From Kofleriaceae bacterium (lineage in GTDB: Bacteria; Myxococcota_A; Polyangia; Haliangiales; Haliangiaceae), in contig JAGPCY010000042.1 of NCBI GenBank assembly GCA_018057825.1, positions 1-64,000 of the forward strand: a stretch of DNA of 64,000 nt. Reading direction: 5' to 3'. Below, piece by piece: positions 49,006-55,736 of the stretch. Every line of letters begins with the position of its first letter. The first letter of the stretch is position 1. Below the pieces are notes generated by a model. The model had not been told where the DNA came from. It ran no database searches and saw only the letters and a program-made list of their open reading frames with translations. The position numbers and the translations under genes are program-made.

Positions 49006-49832
49006 GACCCCACGTCGTCGCCTGGCTCGAGGGCTGGGTCTCGCCGGCGGTCGCCCAGGTGCTGGCGCCGACCTGGTTCACGATGGTCGGCCTGGCCGGG
49101 CTCCTCACGCTCGTGGTGCTGTCGCGGCAGGCGCGGCGCGATGGCGTCGATCGCGGCGCGGTCGCGACCGTCGCCCTGAGCGCCTACCTGGCGGCGGTGC
49201 TCGGCGGCCTCGTGATCCCGGCGCTCATCGCGCTGGTCGAGCGCGCCCTCGACGGTCAGCCGCTGCGCCCGCGCCTGGTCGGCATGACCTCGTTCTGGGG
49301 GTACCTGGCCGGCGCGGTCGCGGCGGTCGAGACCTGTCGTCGCACCGCGCTGCCCCTGGGCTGGCTCGCCGATCGCGCGACCCCGATGCTCGGGGTGTCG
49401 CTGGCGCTCATCCGCACCGGTTGTTTTCTGGCTGGCTGCGACCACGGCAAGATCACGGGCGTCGCCTGGGCGGTGCGGTTCCCGGCCGGCAGCCCGGCCT
49501 GGCGCGATCACGTCGAGCGCGGCCTGGTGCCGGTGACCCGCGACCAGTCGTTGCCGGTCCACCCGACCCAGCTCTACGAGGCGCTCGTCGGCGTGGCGAT
49601 CGCGGTGGTCGCCGCGTGGCTCACGCGCCGGCGCGCGGCGGTCGGCAGCGGCCGGGTCTTCATCGGCGCCGCGCTGGCGTACTGCGCCGCCCGCCTGGGG
49701 ATCGAGGCCGTGCGCGGCGATCGCGTCCGCGGCTTCGCGCTCGGCCTGTCGAGCGGGCAGCTCTTCGCCCTCGCGGTCCTCGTCGCGGTGCCCCTGATCT
49801 GGCTGGCGCGGCGCCGGGTCGGCGCGCGTTGA
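49002..49832 (+). CDS. Prolipoprotein diacylglyceryl transferase-like membrane protein
   Basis: The 276-aa membrane protein has about seven hydrophobic helices. Two Lgt-family motifs are visible: Ala-Leu-Ile-Arg-Thr-Gly-Cys-Phe-Leu-Ala-Gly-Cys-Asp-His-Gly-Lys (about 131-146) in place of the canonical Arg-x-Gly-Asn-Phe-x-Asn-Gly-Glu, and Val-His-Pro-Thr-Gln-Leu-Tyr-Glu-Ala (about 185-193). A His-containing first-loop motif is not obvious. Lgt moves diacylglycerol from phosphatidylglycerol to the lipobox Cys; this divergent paralogue is unlikely to be the housekeeping enzyme. Its translational coupling to a protein with a Cys-bearing C-terminal sorting tail suggests it may modify that protein's Cys; this is an inference. 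Confidence 0.8.
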   Translation: MRPHVVAWLEGWVSPAVAQVLAPTWFTMVGLAGLLTLVVLSRQARRDGVDRGAVATVALSAYLAAVLGGLVIPALIALVERALDGQPLRPRLVGMTSFWGYLAGAVAAVETCRRTALPLGWLADRATPMLGVSLALIRTGCFLAGCDHGKITGVAWAVRFPAGSPAWRDHVERGLVPVTRDQSLPVHPTQLYEALVGVAIAVVAAWLTRRRAAVGSGRVFIGAALAYCAARLGIEAVRGDRVRGFALGLSSGQLFALAVLVAVPLIWLARRRVGAR

Positions 49833-49857
49833 CCGTCCGCGCGGCGTCGGCGATCGC

Positions 49858-50598
49858 TCACCGTCGCTTCATGTGCAGGATGAAGTGCCCGGTCAAGACG
49901 TAGGCGGCCCAGCGATTGGCGGTGAACATCCAGCCCAGGCGTCCCAGCCGGGTGTACGAGGTCCACGAGATCCGCGGTCGCTCGAACCCGACCGCGGACG
50001 CCTCGCGGGCCCACACCTCGGGCGGCTGGTGCTTCTCCCACTCGATGCTCTTGCTGATCGGGTGGCGCAGCCCGAGGCGCGGGAACAGGTTGCGCGAGCT
50101 ACAGTCGGCGATGATCAGATCGGCGCCCGGGCGCGACAGGTCGGCGACCTGGGTGAACACCGCCCGGTAGGCGCGGCGCGCCGCCTCGCTGCGCTCGAGC
50201 TCGATGCACGCGGCCTCCTCGACGTGATTGATCGAGTTGTGGAAGATCACGACGTCGAAGGAGCGCGGCGGCGCGACGTAGCTCTGCAGGGTCGTGGGCT
50301 CGATGTGGGCGTTGTCGATGCCGAGCTCGGCCGCGAGGCCGCTGAACACCGCGCCGGTGCCGCTGGTGGCGCCCGCGGCTTCGGGATCGAGGCAGATCGC
50401 CTCGGCGGCGCCCGCCGCGACCGCCAGGAAGCTGCACGTGCCTAGACCGCCGCCGACGTCGAGGACCCGACGGCCGCGGAAGTCGACGCCGCGAAACAGC
50501 GCCGCGTGGTAGCGGTCGAAGCCGCCGCGCGACGACCAGCGCCCGCGCTCGACCAGGGTCCGCCGGATTTGGTCCTCGTTCTTGCGCTCGGGCTTCAT
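49858..50598 (-). CDS. SAM-dependent methyltransferase, class I
   Basis: The 246-aa protein has the Rossmann-fold motif I Arg-Val-Leu-Asp-Val-Gly-Gly-Gly-Leu-Gly-Thr at about 43-53, an acidic residue at the end of strand 2 (Ile-Cys-Leu-Asp-Pro-Glu) and motif IV Phe-Asp-Val-Val-Ile-Phe-His-Asn-Ser-Ile near 115, followed by Asn-His-Val-Glu-Glu. The C-terminus has a Trp/Tyr-rich segment with a hydrophobic end. The substrate is unknown. It is convergent with the Lgt-like gene (25-base gap) and has a TATCCT box nine bases before ATG 50598. Confidence 0.85.
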   Translation of the reverse strand: MKPERKNEDQIRRTLVERGRWSSRGGFDRYHAALFRGVDFRGRRVLDVGGGLGTCSFLAVAAGAAEAICLDPEAAGATSGTGAVFSGLAAELGIDNAHIEPTTLQSYVAPPRSFDVVIFHNSINHVEEAACIELERSEAARRAYRAVFTQVADLSRPGADLIIADCSSRNLFPRLGLRHPISKSIEWEKHQPPEVWAREASAVGFERPRISWTSYTRLGRLGWMFTANRWAAYVLTGHFILHMKRR

Positions 50599-50607
50599 GG
50601 CGGTCGG

Positions 50608-50613
50608 AGGATA
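50608..50613 (-). promoter_or_regulatory. -10 box of the methyltransferase gene
   Basis: TATCCT on the minus strand lies nine bases before ATG 50598; the predicted transcript starts at about 50601, only a few bases from the start codon. Confidence 0.35.
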
Positions 50614-50706
50614 CGGCGCGGGCCAGGCGATGCGAAGGGCGCGAGCCGTCGGTCGTCGTGCCTCGTGGACGCCGGCGGCGCGCCGCCGAGCGCGCGGCGC
50701 GCGGCG

Positions 50707-50715
50707 TGGTAGATC
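50707..50715 (+). promoter_or_regulatory. Extended -10 promoter of the OB-fold lipoprotein gene
   Basis: TGG-TAGATC ends six bases before ATG 50722, predicting transcription from the start codon. No Shine-Dalgarno sequence is present. Confidence 0.4.
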
Positions 50716-50721
50716 CGCGGC

Positions 50722-51597
50722 ATGAAGCCCTCGCGCCTCGCCCCTCTCGTCCTCGGCGCCGGCCTGTCGGCCGCCTCGCTCGGTACCCTCGGCGCGCTCG
50801 GCGCGGTCGGCGCGCTCGCCCTCGGTGGGTGCAAGAAGGAGCCCGGCCCCAAGGGCTACGACCCCGGGACGACCACGGCGCCCGCGCCGGCTCCGGCGCC
50901 GACCCCGCCCCCGACCGCGGCCGCGACCGCGACCGCGCCACCGACGCCCTCGGCCCCGGCGCCGGCGGGCGCCACCGCTCCGGGCAAGGTCCTCGAGACC
51001 ATGAACGCCGGCGGCTACACCTACGCCAAGCTCGACGTCGGCGGCGAGCAGGTCTGGGTCGCCGGGCCCGAGACCAAGCTGGCGGTCGGCGACGCCCTGG
51101 CCCCGGTCGGCGGGACGCTCATGACCAACTTCACGAGCAACACGCTCAACCGCACCTTCGATCGCATCTACTTCGTGGGCGCGTTGACCCTGGTCGGAGC
51201 GCCGGCGGCGGCGGCCGTCGGTCCCCACGCCGCCGCGCCGGGCTCCGCCGCCGGCGGCGCTCGCCCCGCGGTCCCCGGGGCGCCGACCGAGCCGATGGCC
51301 CCGGCGCCCGGCGGCCAGAGCATCGCCGCGATGCTGGCGGCCCCGGCCGCGCTGGCCGGCAAGGCGGTCGCGGTCCGCGGCAAGGTCGTCAAGTGGAACG
51401 GGAACATCCTCGGCCGTCACTGGCTCCACCTCCACGACGGCACCGGCGATCTGACGGTCACCACCGCCGAGACCGCCGCCCCGGTCGCGATCGGCGAGAT
51501 CGTCGTCGCCCGCGGCACCCTGGCGGTGAACAAGGACTTCGGCTCCGGCTACACCTATCCGGTGATCGTCCTTGACGCGACCCTTTCGCCGCAGTGA
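50722..51597 (+). CDS. Lipoprotein with NrfJ-like OB-fold domain (291 aa)
   Basis: The signal is unusually long, with repeated Leu/Gly/Ala, and ends Leu-Ala-Leu-Gly-Gly-Cys-Lys-Lys at about residue 37. A Pro/Ala/Thr linker follows. Residues 90-155 (VLETMNAGGYTYAKLDVGGE, then Val-Trp-Val-Ala-Gly-Pro) resemble the small domain of NrfJ/DsbE-like periplasmic proteins. A second Ala/Pro linker leads to an OB-fold at about 215-290: Gly-Lys-Ala-Val-Ala-Val-Arg-Gly-Lys-Val-Val-Lys-Trp, Trp-Leu-His-Leu-His-Asp-Gly-Thr-Gly, and an Ile-Val-Val-Ala-Arg-Gly-Thr strand. It is probably an envelope protein; partners may be cytochromes or metal centres. The next gene encodes a Sco copper-chaperone-like protein, consistent with a copper or respiratory context. 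Confidence 0.75.
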   Translation: MKPSRLAPLVLGAGLSAASLGTLGALGAVGALALGGCKKEPGPKGYDPGTTTAPAPAPAPTPPPTAAATATAPPTPSAPAPAGATAPGKVLETMNAGGYTYAKLDVGGEQVWVAGPETKLAVGDALAPVGGTLMTNFTSNTLNRTFDRIYFVGALTLVGAPAAAAVGPHAAAPGSAAGGARPAVPGAPTEPMAPAPGGQSIAAMLAAPAALAGKAVAVRGKVVKWNGNILGRHWLHLHDGTGDLTVTTAETAAPVAIGEIVVARGTLAVNKDFGSGYTYPVIVLDATLSPQ

Positions 51598-51670
51598 CGC
51601 CCGCCGCAGTGACGCTGCCCCCGGGGACGCTCGCCGCCGGGGCCCGCGGATCCCCATCGGGCGCGCCGGG

Positions 51671-51679
51671 TGCTACACG
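51671..51679 (+). promoter_or_regulatory. Extended -10 promoter of the Sco-like gene
   Basis: TGC-TACACG ends six bases before ATG 51686, which predicts a leaderless message. Confidence 0.4.
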
Positions 51680-51685
51680 TCGGCC

Positions 51686-52339
51686 ATGGCCAGCCCCCCC
51701 GCGTCCTCGCCGCGCCGTCTGCGCGGCCGTACGGTGTTCCTCGCGATCGTCGGGGTGATCGTGGTGCTGGTGGTCCCCACGGTGGTCTTCCCGACCATCC
51801 TGTTCCCACCCGATCCGCCGGCGTTCACCGACGACGCCCCGCTGCCGGCGTTCGCGCTGACCGACCACACCGGCCGCGCCTTCACCCAGGCCGAGCTGGC
51901 CGGCCACGTCACGATCGTCAACTTCATCTTCACCCGCTGCGACAGCGTGTGTCCGCGCAGCTCGATGAAGATGCACGGCGTCCAGGAGCGCACCGACGAC
52001 GAGCCGTCGATCAAGCTGATCTCGATCACGATCGATCCCGACCACGACACCGTGCCGGTGCTCGCCGAGTACGCCGCGACCTTCCGCGCCGACCCGACGC
52101 GCTGGCGGTTCGTGCGCGGCGAGCCGGCCGCGACCCGGGCCCTGATCGAGGGCGCCATGATGGTCGGCTACGACAAGGTCGGCACGCTGCGCTCGGGCGC
52201 GCCCGACATCTCCCACAGCGGCCACTTCGTGCTGATCGATCGCCGCGGCCACCTGCGCGGCTACTACGACTCCGACGACGACGGCCGGATCGAGACCCTC
52301 TTGCGTCACGCCCGCTGGCTGGCCCGGCAACGGTCGTGA
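51686..52339 (+). CDS. SCO1/SenC family protein
   Basis: The 217-aa protein is anchored by one N-terminal helix (about 18-40). The thioredoxin-like periplasmic domain has the copper-binding Cys-x-x-x-Cys pair (Cys85, Cys89 in Arg-Cys-Asp-Ser-Val-Cys-Pro) and the distal His in Ile-Ser-His-Ser-Gly-His-Phe (His177). These match Sco proteins, which deliver copper to or reduce the CuA centre of cytochrome c oxidase. Ile-Thr-Ile-Asp-Pro-Asp-His-Asp-Thr is also a family feature. No oxidase genes are in the window. ATG 51686 is used on promoter position. Confidence 0.9.
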   Translation: MASPPASSPRRLRGRTVFLAIVGVIVVLVVPTVVFPTILFPPDPPAFTDDAPLPAFALTDHTGRAFTQAELAGHVTIVNFIFTRCDSVCPRSSMKMHGVQERTDDEPSIKLISITIDPDHDTVPVLAEYAATFRADPTRWRFVRGEPAATRALIEGAMMVGYDKVGTLRSGAPDISHSGHFVLIDRRGHLRGYYDSDDDGRIETLLRHARWLARQRS

Positions 52340-52343
52340 TGGG

Positions 52344-52372
52344 TTGACCGCGGGCCACGCCCCGCCGACACT
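52344..52372 (+). promoter_or_regulatory. Promoter, leaderless, of the cation exchanger gene
   Basis: TTGACC (52344-52349), a 17-base spacer and GACACT (52367-52372) are followed by six bases and GTG 52379. The predicted transcript starts at the start codon, and there is no Shine-Dalgarno sequence. Confidence 0.5.
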
Positions 52373-52378
52373 GGCGCG

Positions 52379-53332
52379 GTGAGCCTCGAGACCTTCCTCG
52401 CCCTGGCGCGGCTCGGGCTCGGCCTCGGGGTCTTGTTCGTGGGTGCGGTCTGGCTGTCGCGCGGCTCGGAGACCCTGGCCCGCACGCTCGGCGTGCCGCA
52501 GCTCGTGATCGGCCTGACCGTCGCCGCCTACGGCACCTCGGCGCCCGAGCTGGCGGTGTCGACCGAGGCCGCCGCCGACCACCTGACGCCGATCGCCCTG
52601 GGCAACGTGATCGGCTCGTGCGTTGCCAACATCAGCCTGATCCTCGGCCTGACCGCGCTCCTGGCGCCGCCGCGCATCGACGGCTACCTGATCCGGCGCG
52701 AGATCCCGATCCTCCTCGGCTCGGTGATCGCGGTGCCGATCACCCTGGCCGACGGCATCATCACCCGCCTCGAGGGCGGCATCCTGGTCGGCTGCGCGGT
52801 GGTGTTCACGATCGCGTCGTTGGCGGTGACCGGGCGGGCGATCGCCGACGACGACGTCCTGACCCAGGCCCCGGTCGAGCGCGGCTCGCGGATCGGGGCG
52901 CTGGTGGTGAGCGGGCTCGGCGTGCTGCTCCTGGTGGTGGGGAGCCAGCTCTTCATCGGTGGCGCCCGCGCGGCGGCCGGCCAGTGGGGCATCTCCGACC
53001 GCATGCTGGGCATGACCCTGGTCGCCCTCGGCACCTCGCTGCCCGAGCTCATGACCGCGGTGGTCAGCTCGATGCGCGGCCAGGGCGCGATCGCGATCGG
53101 CACCCTGGTCGGCTCGAACTTGCTGAACGTCTTCCTGGTCCTCGGCACGGTGGCCTACCTGAACCCGGTCCGGGTCGGCGAGCGCATGCACGTGGTCGAC
53201 GCGGTTGGGCTCGCGGTGATCACGCTCCTGGGGGTCGCGGTGATGCGCGGCCGGCGCCAGATCACCCGGACCGAAGGTGGGGTGCTGGTCGCCGCGTACG
53301 TCGGGTTCCTGGTCGCCGCCTCGGCGCTGTGA
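52379..53332 (+). CDS. Sodium/calcium exchanger family protein (CaCA, YrbG-like)
   Basis: The 317-aa membrane antiporter has about ten hydrophobic helices. The two inverted alpha repeats show the family signature: Gly-Thr-Ser-Ala-Pro-Glu-Leu then GNVIGSCVANI (about 52-88), and Gly-Thr-Ser-Leu-Pro-Glu-Leu then GTLVGSNLLNV (about 221-251). The Glu and Ser/Asn residues form the cation site. It exchanges Na+ (or K+/H+) for Ca2+. A short Asp/Glu-containing cytosolic loop separates the halves. It is a single gene with its own promoter. Confidence 0.92.
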   Translation: MSLETFLALARLGLGLGVLFVGAVWLSRGSETLARTLGVPQLVIGLTVAAYGTSAPELAVSTEAAADHLTPIALGNVIGSCVANISLILGLTALLAPPRIDGYLIRREIPILLGSVIAVPITLADGIITRLEGGILVGCAVVFTIASLAVTGRAIADDDVLTQAPVERGSRIGALVVSGLGVLLLVVGSQLFIGGARAAAGQWGISDRMLGMTLVALGTSLPELMTAVVSSMRGQGAIAIGTLVGSNLLNVFLVLGTVAYLNPVRVGERMHVVDAVGLAVITLLGVAVMRGRRQITRTEGGVLVAAYVGFLVAASAL

Positions 53333-53420
53333 GGGTGCGGCGGCGGCTCCTCACCCGCCGTGATGGGGTGCCAGGGGGGGCGGGTTGGCGGCCTCGGCGG
53401 TGCCGGGCTACCACCGGGGC

Positions 53421-54830
53421 ATGCGGCGCGCCCAGCTCGGGGTCGTGATCGCGGCCGCCCTCGCGGTCGCGACCGGGCGCGCCCATGGCCAGGCCGAGGT
53501 CTGGGACGGCGCCGGCCGCGGGTACATCCACGTCCCGGGGCTGGCCGCCGGCGGTGGCGGCCTGCCGTCGCGGGTGATCTTCGTCAACGACTGCAAGCCC
53601 AACGGCTGCCCGATCGTGCCCGGCAACTTCCGCCTGGCCGACGACTCGCGACAGAACATCTCGTCGATCGTCCGCCCGGTCTCGACCAGCGATCCCTACG
53701 CCACCCGACGGCTGGCGCCGTACACCGGCACCGCCGCCGCCTGGCAGGCCACGATCGATTGCGTGCGCGCGGCCTACGCGCCCTTCGACGTCACGGTGGT
53801 GACGACCGAGCCGCCGCCGTCGACCTCGTACTTCGAGGTCATGGCCGCCGGCCTGCCGGCCGACATCGGGTTCCCGTCGAGCGTGGTCGGGGTCGCGTCG
53901 TTCGCGTGCGGCGTCATCCCCAACGCGATCTCCTTCGCGTTCCTCAACCGCAACCCGGGCAACGTCCTCGACGCGTGCTGGACGGTGGCCCAGCAGGCCG
54001 CCCACAGCGTCGGCCTGGCCCACGAGGTCCTGCCCGGCGACGTGATGAGCGCGTCGTTCAGCCCGCCCGAGAAGACCTTCCGCAACCAGCTCGCGTGCAT
54101 CGGCGCCACCGGGTGCTGCGAGCCGTCGCAGGAGTGCGCGTGCGGCGTCACTGACCAGAACTCCTTCGCGGCGCTGGTCGGCCTGTTCGGCCCGGCGGGT
54201 CCGACGCCGCCTGCCCTGACCCTGCACCGCCCGGCCGCCAACGCCGTCGTCGCGCCGGGGTTCGCGGTCGAGGTCGCGATCGCCGACGCCAACGGGATCG
54301 ATCACGCCGAGCTGCGCATCGACGACGTCGCGGTCCAGACCGTGCGCGACGGTGGGCCGACCTGGAGCTTCCAGGCCCCCGCGGCCCTGGCCCCCGGACC
54401 CCACACGGTCGCGATCCACGCCGTCGATCGCCTCGGCACCTCCGCCACCCTGGCGACCGAGGTGACCGTGGCGCCCGGCTGCGACGACCACGCCGACTGT
54501 GCCGACCACGGCCCTGGCCTGGTGTGCGCCGATGGTCGCTGCCTGGCCGGCCCCGACGTCCCCGGCGGCCTGGGCGCGCCGTGCGCCACGCCGGACGACT
54601 GCGTGGCCGGGCGCTGCGCCGAGGTCGACGGCGCGCGCCTGTGCGCCGAGGCCTGTCCGGCCGCCGGGTGCGGCGAGGGCGCGGCCTGCGTGACCGCCAG
54701 CGACGGCGACGAGGTGTGCTGGCCGAGCGAGGCCGCCGGCTGCGGCTGCACCACGGGCGGCGGCGCGCCGATCGCGCCGATCGCGATCGGCCTCGGGCTG
54801 GCCGCACTTCTCGGCCGTCGCCGACGGTGA
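53421..54830 (+). CDS. MYXO-CTERM protein with degenerate metzincin motif (469 aa)
   Basis: A signal peptide (cleavage near Arg-Ala-His-Gly-Gln) is followed by a metzincin-like domain (about 35-255). The usual HExxHxxGxxH is here Gln-Gln-Ala-Ala-His-Ser-Val-Gly-Leu-Ala-His: the first His and the catalytic Glu are both Gln, while the other two His, Gly and the Met-turn (Gly-Asp-Val-Met-Ser) remain. An Ig-like domain follows (about 260-355: DHAELRIDDVAVQTV, FQAPAALAPGPHTVAIH). A Cys-rich EGF/DUF-like region (about 355-445) precedes Gly-Cys-Gly-Cys-Thr-Thr-Gly, a helix and the Arg-rich end, the MYXO-CTERM signal. It probably binds rather than cuts. TACCAC (53409-53414) may be its -10 box, six bases before ATG 53421. 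Confidence 0.82.
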   Translation: MRRAQLGVVIAAALAVATGRAHGQAEVWDGAGRGYIHVPGLAAGGGGLPSRVIFVNDCKPNGCPIVPGNFRLADDSRQNISSIVRPVSTSDPYATRRLAPYTGTAAAWQATIDCVRAAYAPFDVTVVTTEPPPSTSYFEVMAAGLPADIGFPSSVVGVASFACGVIPNAISFAFLNRNPGNVLDACWTVAQQAAHSVGLAHEVLPGDVMSASFSPPEKTFRNQLACIGATGCCEPSQECACGVTDQNSFAALVGLFGPAGPTPPALTLHRPAANAVVAPGFAVEVAIADANGIDHAELRIDDVAVQTVRDGGPTWSFQAPAALAPGPHTVAIHAVDRLGTSATLATEVTVAPGCDDHADCADHGPGLVCADGRCLAGPDVPGGLGAPCATPDDCVAGRCAEVDGARLCAEACPAAGCGEGAACVTASDGDEVCWPSEAAGCGCTTGGGAPIAPIAIGLGLAALLGRRRR

Positions 54831-54889
54831 GCGGCGTGCCCTGGGCCACGCTGGCGCCCCGACGCGCCGCCGCGCCGTCGGGCCTGCGG

Positions 54890-54895
54890 TAGACT
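54890..54895 (+). promoter_or_regulatory. -10 box of the DUF455/ATP-grasp pair
   Basis: TAGACT lies four bases before ATG 54900. A transcript would begin at or just inside the start codon. Confidence 0.35.
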
Positions 54896-54899
54896 CGCG

Positions 54900-55736
54900 A
54901 TGTTGTCCGATCCCGCGCACGCCTTCGCCCGCGCCGTGGTCCTGGCCGAGACCCTCGACGGCAAGCTGGCGCCCGCGCCGCGCGGGCTCGGGGTCGCCGC
55001 CGAGCCGGGCCCGCCCGAGTGGCTGCCGACCCCGGGCCGGCCCCCCGGCCTCGAGATGCGCCCCGGGCGCGAGGTCAGCGTGCCGCCCATCGAGGGGATG
55101 CGCGACCCGGCGCAGCGGGCCCGCATCCTCCACGCGATGGCCAACCACGAGCTGCAAGCCGCCGAGCTGTTCGCCTGGGCGCTGTGCGGCTTCGCCGACG
55201 CGCCGCGGCCGTTCCGCGCCGGGCTGTGGAAGATCTTGGCCGACGAGCAGGACCACTGCCGGCGCTACTTCGCGCGCGCCGCGGACCTCGGCCGTCGCCC
55301 CTTCGACTGTCCGGTGTCCGGACACTTCTGGAACCACCGCGAGCGCATGTCCACGCCGCTCGGCTTCGTCTGCACGATGGGCCTGACCTTCGAGAACGCC
55401 AACCTCGACCTGGCCCGGGCCTACGCCGAGGCGGCGCGGGCCGCCGGCGACCCCGAGACCGGGCAGCTCATCGACCAGGTCGCCGACGACGAGATCGATC
55501 ACGTCCGCTTCGCGGCCACCTGGCTGGGCAAGCTGGCGCCCGACGAGACCGCCCTGGCCGCGTACCAGCGGGTGGTCGCGCCGCCCCTGGGCCTGGCCCG
55601 GGCCCGCGGCGTCGAGCTCGACGTCGCCGCGCGTCGCGCCGCCAACCTCGACGACGAGTTCATCGCCGCCCTGGCCGCGACCACGCCGGTGCGCCCGGGC
55701 GGCGGGCCGCGCGCCCGGACCCCGCGGCCGACGTGA
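54900..55736 (+). CDS. DUF455 family ferritin-like protein (278 aa)
   Basis: The helical protein has the metal-ligand pattern of a ferritin-like di-iron family. Asn-His-Glu-Leu-Gln-Ala-Ala-Glu-Leu (about 81-89), Asp-Glu-Gln-Asp-His-Cys-Arg-Arg (about 116-123), Phe-Glu-Asn-Ala-Asn-Leu (about 165) and Asp-Asp-Glu-Ile-Asp-His-Val-Arg (about 194-201) match the DUF455 (PF04305) family. Glu and His ligands are present in all four helices. The reaction is unknown; ferritin-like oxidases can hydroxylate or oxidise tRNA bases or metabolites. It overlaps the downstream ATP-grasp gene by four bases (GTGA), so the two act together. N-terminal Pro-rich segment residues 40-60 are not part of the core. Confidence 0.8.
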   Translation: MLSDPAHAFARAVVLAETLDGKLAPAPRGLGVAAEPGPPEWLPTPGRPPGLEMRPGREVSVPPIEGMRDPAQRARILHAMANHELQAAELFAWALCGFADAPRPFRAGLWKILADEQDHCRRYFARAADLGRRPFDCPVSGHFWNHRERMSTPLGFVCTMGLTFENANLDLARAYAEAARAAGDPETGQLIDQVADDEIDHVRFAATWLGKLAPDETALAAYQRVVAPPLGLARARGVELDVAARRAANLDDEFIAALAATTPVRPGGGPRARTPRPT

